Shown: positions 22,979 to 34,922, counted from the first letter of the stretch. The stretch: DNA of 64,000 nucleotides from Aromatoleum anaerobium (GCF_012910705.2 NZ_WTVG02000038.1:248001-312000); one strand, 5' to 3'. Numbers and translations: made by a program. Notes: generated by a model not told the origin, from the sequence alone.

Positions 22979-24469
22979 CTACAGGCCGAGCTCGTCCCAC
23001 ATCGCATCGACGCGCGCCTTCACCGCGTCGTCCATGACGATCGGCCGACCCCATTCGCGTGTCGTCTCGCCCGGCCACTTGTTCGTCGCGTCGAGCCCCA
23101 TCTTGCTGCCGAGGCTCGCGACCGGGCTCGCGAAATCGAGATAGTCGATCGGCGTGTTGTCGACGAGCACGGTGTCGCGCGTCGCGTCGACGCGCGTCGT
23201 CAGCGCCCAGATCACTTCCTTCCAGTCGCGGATCGCGACGTCGTCATCGACAACGATGATGAACTTCGTATACATGAACTGGCGCAGGAAGCTCCAGATG
23301 CCGAACATCACGCGCTTCGCGTGGCCGGGGTATTGCTTCCTGATGCTGACCACCGCGAGCCGGTACGAGCAGCCTTCGGGCGGCAGGTAGAAATCGACGA
23401 TCTCCGGATACTGTTTCTGCAACAGCGGCACGAACACTTCGTTCAGTGCGAGGCCGAGCATCGCCGGCTCGTCGGGCGGCTTGCCGGTGTAGGTCGAATG
23501 GTAGATCGGGTTGCGGCGCATCGTGATGCGTTCGATCGTGAACACCGGGAACTCGGAGACCTCGTTGTAATAGCCGGTATGGTCGCCGTACGGCCCTTCC
23601 GCCGCGGTGTCGTCCGGGTGGATCACGCCTTCGAGCACGATCTCGGCCGACGCCGGCACCTGCAGGTCGGAGCCTATGCACTTGACCAGTTCGGTCTTCG
23701 CGCCGCGCAACAGCCCGGCGAACTGGTATTCCGACAGCGAATCCGGCACCGGCGTCACCGCGCCGAGGATCGTCGCCGGGTCGCAGCCGAGCACGACCGC
23801 GACCGGGAACGCTTCGCCCGGATGCGCCTGTTGATGGTCGCGAAAATCCAGCGCGCCGCCGCGATGCGCGAGCCAGCGCATGATCACCCGATCGCGCCCG
23901 AGCACCTGCTGGCGGTAGATGCCGAGGTTCTGGCGCTTCTTGCCCGGCCCGCGCGTCACGACAAGGCCCCACGTGATCAGCGGCGCGACGTCGCCCGGCC
24001 AGCAATGCTGGATCGGCAGCCGCGCCAGATCGACGTCCGCACCTTCCCACACCACTTCCTGGCAGGGCGCCGAACGCACCTCCTTCGGCGCCATGTTCAG
24101 CACCTGGCGGAACACCGGCAGCTTCTCCCACGCGTCGCGGAACCCTTTCGGCGGCTCGGGCTCCTTGAGGAACGCGAGCAGCCTGCCGACTTCGCGCAGC
24201 GGCGTCTGCCAGTCGCCGTCCGCGAGCTCCTCGCCCATGCCGAGCGCGACGCGCTGCGGCGTGCCGAAGAGATTCGCGAGCACCGGCATCGCCTGCGCCA
24301 CGCCGCGCGTCACCGGCTGCTCGAACAGCAGCGCCGGCCCGCCGGCACGCAACACGCGGTCGGCGATCTCGGTCATTTCGAGATGCGTGTCGACGGGAAC
24401 GGTGATGCGTTTCAGCTCGCCGCGCTCTTCGAGTTGGGCGATGAAGTCGCGGAGGTCTTGGTATTTCAA
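22979..24469 (-). CDS. ubiD: 4-hydroxy-3-polyprenylbenzoate decarboxylase (prenylated-FMN dependent)
   Basis: A 496-residue enzyme of ubiquinone biosynthesis that removes the carboxyl of the prenylated ring and needs prFMN from UbiX. Family stretches are [40 protein letters not shown] and [15 protein letters not shown]. The TTG at 24469 gives the usual N-terminus (L/M)[13 protein letters not shown] and has AGGGAG 7 nt before it. An in-frame ATG at 24511 would add 14 residues and cannot be excluded. Confidence 0.95.
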   Translation of the reverse strand: MKYQDLRDFIAQLEERGELKRITVPVDTHLEMTEIADRVLRAGGPALLFEQPVTRGVAQAMPVLANLFGTPQRVALGMGEELADGDWQTPLREVGRLLAFLKEPEPPKGFRDAWEKLPVFRQVLNMAPKEVRSAPCQEVVWEGADVDLARLPIQHCWPGDVAPLITWGLVVTRGPGKKRQNLGIYRQQVLGRDRVIMRWLAHRGGALDFRDHQQAHPGEAFPVAVVLGCDPATILGAVTPVPDSLSEYQFAGLLRGAKTELVKCIGSDLQVPASAEIVLEGVIHPDDTAAEGPYGDHTGYYNEVSEFPVFTIERITMRRNPIYHSTYTGKPPDEPAMLGLALNEVFVPLLQKQYPEIVDFYLPPEGCSYRLAVVSIRKQYPGHAKRVMFGIWSFLRQFMYTKFIIVVDDDVAIRDWKEVIWALTTRVDATRDTVLVDNTPIDYLDFASPVASLGSKMGLDATNKWPGETTREWGRPIVMDDAVKARVDAMWDELGL

Positions 24470-24570
24470 TGGAAAACTCCCTGCCTGCTGTCCGGCCTGC
24501 GTAGCTTGCATCGAATGCCCCTCGATCGCGGAATCTGCGGGATGCGTTTCGGCCATGCGGTAACAGGCGG

Positions 24571-24957
24571 TCAAATCCGCTTCACCCGTTCCGGGTATTG
24601 CGCGACTTTCTCGTCCGCCGTCAGCAACGTGAAACCCTCGACAATGGCTTGGGCCACCAGCAGGCGGTCGAAAGGATCCTTGTGGATCGGCGGCAGGCGC
24701 CCGATGCCGAGCGCGTGCTCGCCGGAAATGACCAGCTCGCGATAGCCGTTGTCGAGCAAGCCTTTGCGCAGCCGGAACGGGTCGACGCGAAAATCCTCGC
24801 GCCCGAGGCCGCACTTGATCGCGATTTCCCACAAGCTCGCAGCGCTGAACCACAGCGCATTGCGCGGATCGTCGATCAACTCGCATGCCTCGCGCGAAAG
24901 CCGCTCCGGTGCGCCGGCAGCCCACAGCAGGACGGGGGTGTCCAGCAGCAGATTCAC
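24571..24957 (-). CDS. vapC: PIN-domain toxin (VapC-like)
   Basis: A 128-residue PIN-domain ribonuclease, the likely toxin of a toxin-antitoxin pair. The acidic quartet of the PIN active site is present: Asp6 (LLLDTPV), Glu44 (LWEIAIK), Asp97 ([12 protein letters not shown]) and Asp115 (LTADEKV). The start is GTG at 24957, overlapping the antitoxin stop as GTGA. Its RNA target cannot be told from sequence. Confidence 0.9.
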   Translation of the reverse strand: MNLLLDTPVLLWAAGAPERLSREACELIDDPRNALWFSAASLWEIAIKCGLGREDFRVDPFRLRKGLLDNGYRELVISGEHALGIGRLPPIHKDPFDRLLVAQAIVEGFTLLTADEKVAQYPERVKRI

Positions 24958-25199
24958 GCGCTGCCGCCGAAAAGAGCTTCGATCTCGGCGCTACCCATCG
25001 TGTCGAAATCCGCGGGCACGTCGATCTCGCCCGCGAGGAAACCGCGCCGCCGCATCGCCGAAGCCTCCGGCGCATCGATCGCGACCACCCGCACCAGCGG
25101 CTTGCCGGCCCGCGCGATAACGAACGGCTCACCGTTCGCGGCCTGCTCGACGAGGCGCGACAGATGGGTTTTTGCTTCGTGAATGTTGACGGTGCGCAT
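24954..25199 (-). CDS. vapB: Phd/YefM-family antitoxin of the PIN toxin (VapB-like)
   Basis: An 81-residue antitoxin. The DNA-binding N-terminus [19 protein letters not shown] is typical of Phd/YefM proteins, and the C-terminal half (residues 45-81) would neutralise the PIN toxin. The ATG at 25199 is preceded by GGAGATCCCC; the open frame extends 19 codons further but without family similarity. Autoregulation is expected for the family. Confidence 0.88.
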   Translation of the reverse strand: MRTVNIHEAKTHLSRLVEQAANGEPFVIARAGKPLVRVVAIDAPEASAMRRRGFLAGEIDVPADFDTMGSAEIEALFGGSA

Positions 25200-25283
25200 G
25201 GGGATCTCCGCTAAACCAACGTCAGTTAGTCTACCTGCCGTACCGACGCCCCGCAACTTCAGACGGCATCGCTCCCAAGAACT

Positions 25284-25316
25284 GAAACCCCACCTTCTTT
25301 CGAAGAGCGGGGTTTC
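25284..25316 (-). terminator. Hairpin downstream of the Ig-like lipoprotein gene (distal)
   Basis: Perfect 8-bp inverted repeat GAAACCCC / GGGGTTTC with a 17-nt loop, about 45 nt past the lipoprotein stop. It has no long T tract, so it may help termination or protect the 3' end of the mRNA. Confidence 0.4.
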
Positions 25317-25323
25317 GTTGAAG

Positions 25324-25348
25324 CGGCATGCGTCGGGAGCGCATGCCG
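25324..25348 (-). terminator. Hairpin downstream of the Ig-like lipoprotein gene (proximal)
   Basis: Perfect 9-bp inverted repeat CGGCATGCG / CGCATGCCG with a 7-nt loop, starting 12 nt after the stop at 25360. With the hairpin at 25284-25316 it forms a tandem stem-loop pair. No U run follows. Confidence 0.45.
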
Positions 25349-25359
25349 TATCGGATCGA

Positions 25360-26883
25360 TCAGTTGCTGATCGTGATGCTGATCATGCGGCTGGCGACCA
25401 GTCCGTCGGCGTCCTTGACCGTGAAAGCAACCGGATAGGTCTCCGCCGTACCGGTGGTGCCACTGATCACGCCGTCCGCGGTCACGGTCAGGCCACCGGC
25501 AAAGGGGGTCGACATCGCGCTCCAGGTGTAGGGCGTCTTGCCGCCCGACGCAGCCAGCAGCGCCAGGTACGACTGATTCGCGGTACCAGCCGGCAGCGCA
25601 GATGTTACAACCTGTGGCGCCGTAACGACCGGTTCTGGCACTGGCGCCGGCGTGATCGTGATCGAGAACTCCTTCATTGCCGTCTGTGGAAGCGTGGCCG
25701 AATCGGTCACTTTCAGTGCGAAGCGGAAAGTGCCATCGACGAACGGTGTTCCAGTGATCACCCCATCGGATGACAGCGTCAGCCCGCCCGGTAGCGTGCT
25801 GCCGCTGACGCGCTCCCACTTGTACGGCGGCACGCCTCCGGTCGCCGTCAGGATGGTCGCGTAAGATTTTTCTTCTTCTGCACTCGGCAAGTCGGTTGCG
25901 GTGGAAACAGCCAGCGCCTCCTGTCCGACCGAAAGAACCACAGGAACCGTGAAGAGATTCCGGACCGGCTCGGTAATGCCGTTATCGACGTTGTTGTCGA
26001 AGCGGTCGGTCATGATCTCGACCAGCAGACTGCCGGTGGCAACGCCGCTGACGAGTGTGAATTGCGCCTGGCCGTTCGTCGAACTCGACAACACCCACTT
26101 GCCGCTCGCGCCGCCCGCACGCAGCAGCGCGTCGTTGTCGGCGAGCCCCGGGGTCTCGACGATGCTCGCGTACAGGTTGTGCGTGCCGGCGGTCGGGTTG
26201 GGCACGCGCTGTCCGGCCTCGTCGAGCACCTGCGCCTGCACAATCAGTTGCGTCGTGCCGTTCGTGTTCTGCGCGAACAGGAATCCGGGCGCGCTCCGGT
26301 TGACGCGGATCTGCGAGGCCTTGCCGGTCGCCTGGCCGACGTTGATCTGCAGCTGCGTCGTCACGTCCTTGTTGCTTTGCGGGTCGGTGACTGCGCAAGT
26401 GATCGTCGCCGTGCCCGCGGTGTTGCCGGCGTGGAAATGGAAGCTCGCTGCGCCGGCGTTCGAGCCGAGCGTCACCGAGCGGAACGCCTTCGGAACCTTG
26501 ATCGTCGTGCCATCGATATCGACTTCGGTCTCGTGATCGGGATCCCCATCGAGGTAGTACAGAGCACCCTGCTCGAGGCCCTGCGGCACGACGTTGCAGG
26601 AGAAGATGTTTTCGCCACCTGGAATCGGGTCGTTCGTGCCAGCCCGGCGTGCCGACACGTACAGGGTCGTTGTATAAGGCGCGTCCACACCGATGCCCGG
26701 TCCGACGCCGGCGATGTTCAGCGGCAGCGAAGTATGGTCGGCGCGCAGCGAGATCTGATATTCGTTAGTCGGGGTGACGTTGCCCGCACCACCGCCGCCG
26801 CCTCCCCACCTCCGCCGCCACCACACGCAACCAGCAGCGACGCCGTGACGCCGAGCGCCAGACCCCTGAATATCCCTTGCCAT
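25360..26883 (-). CDS. Putative surface lipoprotein with Ig-like repeats, frameshifted near the N-terminus
   Basis: The long frame encodes about 480 residues of beta-rich extracellular-type sequence. It ends in two putative-Ig (He_PIG-like) repeats, each with a G-x-PY-x-W core followed by GL-T--DGVI-GT and a VTD/VKD strand. A lipoprotein signal (FRGLALGVTASLLVAC, then a glycine run) is present but in another frame. One extra G in the GGGG tract (26804-26807 on the plus strand) would join it to GGAGNVTPTNEYQ of the main frame. The ATG at 26883 follows AAGGGGG, yet it too is out of frame with the signal, so a second one-base difference is needed between start and signal. Function unknown; adhesin-like or carbohydrate-binding roles are only guesses. 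Confidence 0.6.
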   Translation of the reverse strand: MARDIQGSGARRHGVAAGCVWWRRRWGGGGGGAGNVTPTNEYQISLRADHTSLPLNIAGVGPGIGVDAPYTTTLYVSARRAGTNDPIPGGENIFSCNVVPQGLEQGALYYLDGDPDHETEVDIDGTTIKVPKAFRSVTLGSNAGAASFHFHAGNTAGTATITCAVTDPQSNKDVTTQLQINVGQATGKASQIRVNRSAPGFLFAQNTNGTTQLIVQAQVLDEAGQRVPNPTAGTHNLYASIVETPGLADNDALLRAGGASGKWVLSSSTNGQAQFTLVSGVATGSLLVEIMTDRFDNNVDNGITEPVRNLFTVPVVLSVGQEALAVSTATDLPSAEEEKSYATILTATGGVPPYKWERVSGSTLPGGLTLSSDGVITGTPFVDGTFRFALKVTDSATLPQTAMKEFSITITPAPVPEPVVTAPQVVTSALPAGTANQSYLALLAASGGKTPYTWSAMSTPFAGGLTVTADGVISGTTGTAETYPVAFTVKDADGLVASRMISITISN

Positions 26884-27034
26884 TGAACGCACTGAGCCCC
26901 CTTCGAGAAATTGCGCGCGGCCGACCTGTAACAAACCGTGAATCGGCCGAAATTGGACCGCATATTACCCACATTTGCAACCGCGATGGCAGCTGCATCA
27001 AGGCATGCGCGGTGATGCGGACCGGGGGCGGGGG

Positions 27035-27850
27035 TCAGCGATGGCGGTTGATGGCGTTTCGCGTGTCGAGGGCGGCGCGGCGGGCGGCGGCGGCGAAGTC
27101 GTCATCCGTGCCGGCGTACAGGATCGCGCGCGACGAGTTGATCATCAGCCCCGTGCCGTCCGCGCTGCGCCCGGCCTGCACCGTCGCGGCGATGTCGCCG
27201 CCCTGCGCGCCGATGCCGGGCACCAGCAGCGGCATGTCGCCGACGAGTTCGCGCACGCGCGCGATCTCGTCCGGGAAGGTCGCGCCGACGACCAGGCTGC
27301 AGTTGCCACTGGCATTCCACTCGCGGGCTACGAGGCGGGCGACGCGCTCGAAAAGGCGCTCGCCGCCGCCGACGTCGAGGAACTGCAGATCGCTGCCGCC
27401 GGGGTTCGACGTGCGGCACAGCAGGATCACGCCCTTGTCGGCGTAGTCGAGCCAGGGCTCGACCGAGTCGCGACCCATGTACGGATTGACTGTGATCGCG
27501 TCGGCGCCGAAGCGCTCGAACGCTTCGACGGCGTATTGCCCGGCGGTGCTGCCGATGTCGCCGCGCTTCGCGTCGAGGATCACCGGGGTGCCGGGATGGC
27601 GCGCGTGGATGTGCGCGATCAGCGCTTCGAGCTGGTCCTCGGCGCGCTGCGCGGCGAAGTACGCGATCTGCGGCTTGAAGCAGCAGACGAGATCGGCGGT
27701 CGCATCGACGATCGCGCTGCAGAAGCGGAAGATGGCGTCCGGCTGCCCGTGCAGGTGCGCGGGGAAGCGCGTCGGGTCGGGGTCGAGGCCGACGCACAGC
27801 AGGCTGTTGCGCGTGCGCCAGGCGGCCCGGAGGGCGGTCATGAAATGCAT
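27035..27850 (-). CDS. pyrF: Orotidine 5'-phosphate decarboxylase (type 2)
   Basis: A 271-residue TIM-barrel enzyme making UMP from OMP, the last step of pyrimidine synthesis. The type 2 signature [12 protein letters not shown] carries the catalytic Lys and Asp. [16 protein letters not shown] and [11 protein letters not shown] are also typical. Starts at 27850 (MHFMTAL) or 27841 (MTAL) are both possible. It lies about 50 nt beyond a hairpin that follows the next upstream gene. Confidence 0.95.
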   Translation of the reverse strand: MHFMTALRAAWRTRNSLLCVGLDPDPTRFPAHLHGQPDAIFRFCSAIVDATADLVCCFKPQIAYFAAQRAEDQLEALIAHIHARHPGTPVILDAKRGDIGSTAGQYAVEAFERFGADAITVNPYMGRDSVEPWLDYADKGVILLCRTSNPGGSDLQFLDVGGGERLFERVARLVAREWNASGNCSLVVGATFPDEIARVRELVGDMPLLVPGIGAQGGDIAATVQAGRSADGTGLMINSSRAILYAGTDDDFAAAARRAALDTRNAINRHR

Positions 27851-27943
27851 GGATGCGTCCAGAATGGTCCGGGCCGAATGATAAGCCGCTCCGGCACACC
27901 GCGCGCACGGCCGACGCATCGTATCGGGCCACCATCGAGACGC

Positions 27944-27964
27944 TCGGGACCGCGCAACGCGGCC
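27944..27964 (-). terminator. Hairpin after the small exported protein gene
   Basis: On the minus strand GGGGCCGCG, loop TTG, then CGCGGTCCC pair over 9 positions, one of them G-U. It starts 26 nt after the stop at 27990 and lies before pyrF. It lacks a U tract, so it is a weak or Rho-assisted terminator at best. Confidence 0.35.
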
Positions 27965-27989
27965 CCGTTCGGCACGCGAGCCGGCCCGA

Positions 27990-28238
27990 TCAGGTTTCGA
28001 TCTTCAGGATTTTCTTCGCTTTTTCGAGCGAGTCGAGTGCTTCCTGATGCTTGCCGGCCTTGTGCAGGGTTTCGCCTTCGGCGCGCAGCTGCTTCACTTC
28101 GGTCATCTGTTCGGCAGCGAGCATCGGATTTTTCGCCAGCGCCTCGTCGATTTTTTTCATCTCGGCGGGACAGTGGAACGCGAACGCGCCGCCGGACAGC
28201 GCCATCGCCAACAGGCCTGCAACCAGGCTCTTTTTCAT
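27990..28238 (-). CDS. Small exported protein of unknown function
   Basis: An 82-residue protein with a clear signal peptide ([20 protein letters not shown], cleavage after AFA). A short helical periplasmic domain rich in Lys and Glu follows, with one cysteine ([14 protein letters not shown]). Similar small periplasmic proteins occur in many betaproteobacteria without known function. AGGAG lies 7 nt before the second of two adjacent ATGs, so 28238 is chosen; 28241 is equally possible. Confidence 0.75.
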   Translation of the reverse strand: MKKSLVAGLLAMALSGGAFAFHCPAEMKKIDEALAKNPMLAAEQMTEVKQLRAEGETLHKAGKHQEALDSLEKAKKILKIET

Positions 28239-28314
28239 CATGGGTCTCCTTGGGGATCCGCGCGGCAGGCCGCGCCGTCATTCGACCGTGTGATCGCGGT
28301 CGGTTCACCCTAGA

Positions 28315-29202
28315 TCAGGCCGCGGGAAACGCAACGTAGTCGATGACGAGGGCGACGAACAGCGCCGCACCGACCCAGTTGTTGTGCAGGAAAGCCCTGA
28401 AACAGCGCGCCCGGTCGCGGTGGCGGATCAGCGTGTAGTGGTAGATCGCGATCCCCGCTGCGACCGCGATCCCGCCGAAGAACCACGCGCCGCGTCCCGC
28501 GGCGACGCCGACCGCGGCGATCAGGCCGAACGCGACCGTGTAGCACAGCATCACTGCGGCGACGTCGAAGCGGCCGAACGTGATTGCGGAAGTCTTGATG
28601 CCGATCTTCAGGTCATCGGGACGGTCGACCATCGCGTATTCGGTGTCGTACGCGACCGCCCAGAAGATGTTCGCGAGCAGCAGGAGCCAGGCGAGCGCCG
28701 GCACTTCACCCTGCACTGCGGCGAACCCCATCGGGATGCCGAAACCGAACGCGATGCCCAGGTAGGCTTGCGGGATCGCGAGGAAACGCTTCGTGTAGGG
28801 GTAGCTCGCGGCGAGGAACAGCGCCGGCAGCGACAGCCACCGCACCAGCGGATCGAGCGGCAGGATCAGTATGAACGACACCAGCGACAGCCCGGCGGCG
28901 AGCAGCAGCGCCTCGCGGATCGTCACCGCGCCGGTCGCCAGTGGCCGCGTCCGCGTGCGCTCGACGTGGCCGTCGAAGTCGCGATCGGCGTAGTCGTTGA
29001 TGACGCAGCCGGCCGAGCGCATCAGCGCCGTGCCGAGGACGAAGATCGCGACCACGTGCAGCGGCGGAACCCCATCGGCGGCGAGCCACAACGCCCACAG
29101 CGTCGGCCACATCAGCAGCAGGATGCCGATCGGCTTGTCGAGGCGCATCAGGCGCAGGTACAGCGGCAGCCGGCCGGACAGCGTGGCGGGGGCAATCATC
29201 AT
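28315..29202 (-). CDS. ubiA: 4-hydroxybenzoate octaprenyltransferase
   Basis: A 295-residue integral membrane prenyltransferase with about eight transmembrane helices that attaches the isoprenoid tail to 4-hydroxybenzoate in ubiquinone synthesis. The two Asp-rich magnesium-diphosphate sites are [15 protein letters not shown] and [13 protein letters not shown]. The start at 29202 overlaps the ubiC stop as ATGA; the much longer open frame upstream is a shadow of ubiC. Confidence 0.96.
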   Translation of the reverse strand: MMIAPATLSGRLPLYLRLMRLDKPIGILLLMWPTLWALWLAADGVPPLHVVAIFVLGTALMRSAGCVINDYADRDFDGHVERTRTRPLATGAVTIREALLLAAGLSLVSFILILPLDPLVRWLSLPALFLAASYPYTKRFLAIPQAYLGIAFGFGIPMGFAAVQGEVPALAWLLLLANIFWAVAYDTEYAMVDRPDDLKIGIKTSAITFGRFDVAAVMLCYTVAFGLIAAVGVAAGRGAWFFGGIAVAAGIAIYHYTLIRHRDRARCFRAFLHNNWVGAALFVALVIDYVAFPAA

Positions 29203-29756
29203 GTCGGCAACTCCAGAATCGTGGGCAGGAACACTTCGCTGACCAGCAGCGTGCGGCCGCGCAGGCCGAACAGCGACCGGCGCGCCCACAGCGCGGGCGG
29301 CAGGCGGCGCGGCGCGACGGCGGCCGAAGCGCGATGATAGCGCGCGTCCCGGCGGTCGAGACAGGTGCAGGCCAACGGCTGGCGGCGGATGCGCGGGTCG
29401 GCGAACAGCGCGGCGCCGAGCGGACGGGAGCCGAGCCCCTGGAACAGGATCCATGCTCCGCGCAGGTTGTGCCGCGGCAGGATGCTGCGCGCGAACACCA
29501 CCGGGACGCCGTCGGCGACAAGCAGCACTTCGCGCAGCCACGCGAGTTCGCCGCGGCGCAGCCCGAGCAGCGCGGCCTCGTCCGGGTGCGGGACGGCGAG
29601 GCGCTGGGCGAGCACCTCGACCGAAAACAGGCTGCAGCGACTGCGGATGCGCGCGGTCAGCGAACCTGGATCGGTGAGCCAGGGGCGCAGCTGCGGGAGC
29701 ATCCGGGCGCGCGGCGGGCGTTCGAGCCAGGTTTCGGAGTGAGGTCGGATGCGCAT
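29199..29756 (-). CDS. ubiC: Chorismate pyruvate-lyase
   Basis: A 185-residue cytoplasmic enzyme releasing pyruvate from chorismate to give 4-hydroxybenzoate, the first committed step to ubiquinone. Family features include [12 protein letters not shown], the arginine in WLREVLL, and SEVFLP near the C-terminus. It overlaps ubiA by 4 nt, so product and next enzyme are made together. The ribosome-binding site before the ATG at 29756 is weak. Confidence 0.92.
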   Translation of the reverse strand: MRIRPHSETWLERPPRARMLPQLRPWLTDPGSLTARIRSRCSLFSVEVLAQRLAVPHPDEAALLGLRRGELAWLREVLLVADGVPVVFARSILPRHNLRGAWILFQGLGSRPLGAALFADPRIRRQPLACTCLDRRDARYHRASAAVAPRRLPPALWARRSLFGLRGRTLLVSEVFLPTILELPT

Positions 29757-29878
29757 GGAAAAGGACGCCGGCAGGACGCCGCGGGGCTACGCATGATACC
29801 GGGAACGGCAGGCCGGCCCAATCGCGGGACGTCGCGGGACTTGGCGGCGGCGGCGGGACAGGGCGGCCGGCTGGCACC

Positions 29879-31837
<1,959 letters not shown>

Positions 31838-31959
31838 CAGGTCCTGCGGCCGGCGCAGATCGAGTTTGGCGAGCCGGCCCGCCAGTTGCGGACCGACGCC
31901 GGCCCATCCGGCCAGCGCCGGTCGCGTTGCAGCGTCAGGAGGGGACGGACCTTCGCGGA

Positions 31960-32340
31960 TCAGCCAAGCACCAGTATCGCGTCGGCCTCGACGAGCGCGC
32001 CTTTCGGCAATTCCTTCACCCCGACCGCGGCCCGGGCCGGGTACGGTTCGGCGAAGTAGCGCGCCATCACTTCGTTCACCTTGGCGAAGTTCGCGAGGTC
32101 GGTGAGGTAGATCGTCAGCCGCGTCGCGTCGGCGAGCGAGCCGCCGGCCGCTTCGGCGACCGCCTTGAGGTTCTCGAACACGCGCACGGTCTGCGCCTCG
32201 AAGCCCTCGACCATCTGCATCGTCGCCGGGTCGAGGCCGATCTGGCCGGAGCAGTAGACGGTGCTGCCGGTCCTGACGGCCTGCGAATAGGTGCCGATCG
32301 CGGCGGGGGCGTTGGGGGTCGAAACGATGCTGCGGCTCAT
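31960..32340 (-). CDS. ridA: RidA-family enamine/imine deaminase
   Basis: A 126-residue trimeric cytoplasmic protein that hydrolyses reactive enamines formed by PLP enzymes. Conserved stretches are [23 protein letters not shown] and the substrate-carboxylate arginine in [19 protein letters not shown]. The ATG at 32340 fits family length. It lies directly before recG, probably in one transcript. Confidence 0.94.
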   Translation of the reverse strand: MSRSIVSTPNAPAAIGTYSQAVRTGSTVYCSGQIGLDPATMQMVEGFEAQTVRVFENLKAVAEAAGGSLADATRLTIYLTDLANFAKVNEVMARYFAEPYPARAAVGVKELPKGALVEADAILVLG

Positions 32341-32437
32341 GGGCGGAATCCTTGAGTAGTGGGTGCCGGGCGACTCACAATGAGGCGATTGTAAGCCAGA
32401 CCGGCCGGAGGCCATATCCTGAGCAGCTTTGCGGTGT

Positions 32438-32968
32438 TCACGGACGCTTCCGTTCGTTGCCTTTTTCGCCCTTTTCACCTTTTTCGCCCTGCGCGAGAGC
32501 GCGCACCAGCGCCGCTTCGGCAACCGTGATGCCGCAGCGTTCGGCGATCGCCTCGACGTCGAGTCCGCGTCGCGCAAACACCAGCGCCTCGTCGTATTCA
32601 GGCGATGCGCCTGCTTTGGCGACGCCGCCGTCGAACTGCTCCTGCTCCTGCTCCTGCTGCACCTGCAGCCGGGCAGTCAGGCTGGCGAGCTCCCGGCGCT
32701 GCTCGGCGAGTTCGGCGCGCAACTGGGCGACGTCCCGGCGCAGCTGCTGCACCTCCAGCTCGACCTGGAAACCGTCGCGTCGCGGCGACGGCGGCGGCCG
32801 CTCGAAGACGAATACCTCCTCATCGCCCGACGCGCCGGCGCCTGAAGCCGGAGGGCGCCGGGCGCCACGTGGACGGCGCAAGCGCCTTTGCAGCGCCTGG
32901 TACAGCCGGATTGCGACGTAGACGGCCAGCAGCGCAGCTGCGGACCACAGGATTTCGCTAATGCCCAT
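32438..32968 (-). CDS. DUF2802 membrane-anchored coiled-coil protein with a GEK repeat tail
   Basis: A 176-residue protein. Residues 5-24 form an N-terminal membrane anchor. A basic segment and a linker follow, then a coiled coil at about 68-108 rich in Gln, Glu and Arg. A C-terminal helix-turn-helix-like DUF2802 motif ([20 protein letters not shown]) comes next. The last residues are [16 protein letters not shown], a triple Gly-Glu-Lys repeat encoded by 9-nt DNA repeats. Function unknown; DUF2802 proteins are often found near flagellar or envelope genes, but nothing here shows that. Confidence 0.75.
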   Translation of the reverse strand: MGISEILWSAAALLAVYVAIRLYQALQRRLRRPRGARRPPASGAGASGDEEVFVFERPPPSPRRDGFQVELEVQQLRRDVAQLRAELAEQRRELASLTARLQVQQEQEQEQFDGGVAKAGASPEYDEALVFARRGLDVEAIAERCGITVAEAALVRALAQGEKGEKGEKGNERKRP

Positions 32969-33100
32969 CGCGGACTACCTCGCCGCCCGTGCAGACGGCC
33001 GACGGCGCTCCGGCATGGCGCGGGCGGGGAACATGACGCGTGGATTGTCGCGGATAATACCCGCCTCACCCCCCCTGCAACGACGCAACTGCTGACTCAT

Positions 33101-33874
33101 ATGACTTTCGACCTCGCTCTGATGCTGCTCTTCTGGCTGAAGAAACTCGTTTCGGCCTTCATGCTGCCGCCGCTCGCCCCGCTACTGCTCATCGCACTCG
33201 GCCTGCTGCTCGTCCAGCGCTGGCGCCGCGCCGGCCTGGCAGTCGCGTGGACGGGGCTCGCCATAGCGCTGCTGCTCGTCTTGCCCGTCACCGTCGGCTG
33301 GATGCTCGACGGGCTGGAGACCGACCCCCTGACGGCGACACCCGCCCGCCGCGCCGAGGCGATCGTCATCGTCGGCGGCGGCAAGCGGCGCCACGCGCCC
33401 GAATACGGCGGCGAAACCGTGAACCGGCTGACGCTCGAACGGCTGCGCTACGGCGCGCGCCTCGCGCACGGACTGCGGCTGCCGGTGCTCGTCAGCGGCG
33501 GAGCGCCGATCGGCGAGCGCCCGGAAGGCGAGCTGATGAAGGCCTCGCTCGAAACGGACTTCGGCATCACCCCGCGCTGGGTCGAGGCGAGCTCGCTCGA
33601 CACCGGGCAGAACGCGGAATTTTCCGCGCCGCTGCTGAAAGCGGCCGGCGTGCGGCGTGTGCTGCTCGTCACGCACGCCGCGCACATGCGCCGCGCCCGC
33701 GCCGAGTTCGAGGCCCGCGGCATCGAGGTGATCGCCGCCCCAACCGCCTGGCTCGGCAAGCACGACGCGAACGACCAGGTGCTGAGCGCGCTGCCCAGCG
33801 CGACCTCGGCCTATGCCGGCTGGTACGCGGCGCACGAATGGCTGGGGCTGCTCGCGCTGCGCCTGTCGCGCTGA
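33101..33874 (+). CDS. YdcF/ElyC-like membrane protein (DUF218)
   Basis: A 257-residue protein with two N-terminal transmembrane helices (about residues 5-35 and 45-68). A DUF218 domain follows, containing EAIVIVGGGKRRHAPEYGG, LPVLVSGG and the stretch SLDTGQNAEFS. ElyC-type relatives affect envelope integrity and peptidoglycan precursor metabolism. The ATG at 33101 is chosen because it starts the first hydrophobic helix; the longer open frame upstream is not protein-like. Confidence 0.85.
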   Translation: MTFDLALMLLFWLKKLVSAFMLPPLAPLLLIALGLLLVQRWRRAGLAVAWTGLAIALLLVLPVTVGWMLDGLETDPLTATPARRAEAIVIVGGGKRRHAPEYGGETVNRLTLERLRYGARLAHGLRLPVLVSGGAPIGERPEGELMKASLETDFGITPRWVEASSLDTGQNAEFSAPLLKAAGVRRVLLVTHAAHMRRARAEFEARGIEVIAAPTAWLGKHDANDQVLSALPSATSAYAGWYAAHEWLGLLALRLSR

Positions 33875-34007
33875 ACGGCACGCGGGGGATTGTGGCGTTC
33901 CCGCGGCAACTTCGGCAAGCCCGATCCCGCGAAGGCGGCTGCCAGCCGGGCCGGTGCGCGGCGAGTCCGCAGGGGGCGTCGGTGATATTGTCCGGCGAGG
34001 GTTGTCG

Positions 34008-34631
34008 TCAGGCCGCCCTGCCCCGCACCAGCGCGCTCGCAATCTCGGCGACATGGCGGCCCTGGAACTTCGCCATCTCGAGCTCGAGCTGGCTCGGCAT
34101 GCGGCTGCCATCGCCGCCGGCGATCGTCGCCGCCCCATACGGCGAGCCGCCCAGGATCTCGTCCATCCCCATCTGCCGCTTCTCGCTGTAAGGCAGGCCG
34201 ACGAGGACCATGCCCTGGTGCAGCAGCGTGATGTGCGTCGACAGGATCGTGCTCTCCTGCCCGCCATGCTGCGTCGCGGTGCTGGTGAATACGCTGCCGA
34301 CCTTGCCGATCAGGCTCCCCTTCATCCACAGCCCGCCGGTCTGGTCGAGGAAGTTGCGCATCTGCGCACACATGTTGCCGAAGCGCGTCGGCGTGCCGAA
34401 GATGATCGCGTCGGCTTCGGGGAGCTGCCCGGTCTTCGCCACCGGCACGTGCGCGAAGGCCTGCTGCGCCGCCTTCGCCCCGGACTTCTCGAGCACCTCG
34501 TCGGGCACCAGTTCCGGGACGCGGAACAGGCCGACTTCGGCCCCGGCGACGCTGCGCGCGCCTTCCGCGACCGCTTCCGCCATGCGGAAAATGTGGCCGT
34601 ACATGCTGTAGAAAATGATCTGGACTTTCAT
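34008..34631 (-). CDS. wrbA: NAD(P)H:quinone oxidoreductase WrbA
   Basis: A 207-residue flavodoxin-like FMN protein that reduces quinones by two electrons. The FMN phosphate site is [14 protein letters not shown], and the family stretches [20 protein letters not shown] and [14 protein letters not shown] are present. The start at 34631 ([13 protein letters not shown]) fits the family; upstream codons do not. It diverges from the pirin gene across a 291-nt gap. Confidence 0.95.
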   Translation of the reverse strand: MKVQIIFYSMYGHIFRMAEAVAEGARSVAGAEVGLFRVPELVPDEVLEKSGAKAAQQAFAHVPVAKTGQLPEADAIIFGTPTRFGNMCAQMRNFLDQTGGLWMKGSLIGKVGSVFTSTATQHGGQESTILSTHITLLHQGMVLVGLPYSEKRQMGMDEILGGSPYGAATIAGGDGSRMPSQLELEMAKFQGRHVAEIASALVRGRAA

Positions 34632-34805
34632 GTCGCAGCTCCAGGGGTGAAGGACAGGATGGCAGGGCACCGCTGCCGTTAGGCCAGCCTAGTCAACGGA
34701 TCCGCCGCGTTCAACCGCGGCAATGACGGGGCCGCAAGCGTGCCGCCGAGGTTTCAGCCTGCGGATCGCGCGAACCACACGCGGGCAGCGTGGGTCTTCT
34801 CAAGG

Positions 34806-34839
34806 ACGGCCGGGGCGCGCGAACGAGCGCCCCGGCCGT
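34806..34839. repeat. Very stable 13-bp hairpin between wrbA and the pirin gene
   Basis: Perfect inverted repeat ACGGCCGGGGCGC / GCGCCCCGGCCGT with an 8-nt loop, 84 nt before the pirin ATG. All but one of the paired positions are G-C. It may be a leader structure or a boundary between the divergent units; it has no U tract. Confidence 0.6.
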
Positions 34840-34863
34840 GCCCGCCGTAGCGCCGGGCCCCGC

Positions 34864-34894
34864 GCCCGTATCGCCGTATTGGCCCGTATCGCCG
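34864..34894. repeat. Direct repeat upstream of the pirin gene
   Basis: Two exact copies of GCCCGTATCGCCG (34864-34876 and 34882-34894), 18 bases apart start to start. They lie 28 nt before the pirin start codon and could be a regulator site. Confidence 0.4.
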
Positions 34895-34922
34895 CATCGT
34901 TATCTCACGTCGAGGAGAGCAG

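Noticed and set aside
27838-28308. Longer minus-strand frame covering the small exported protein
   Set aside because: The 82-residue frame with signal peptide and AGGAG is far better supported.
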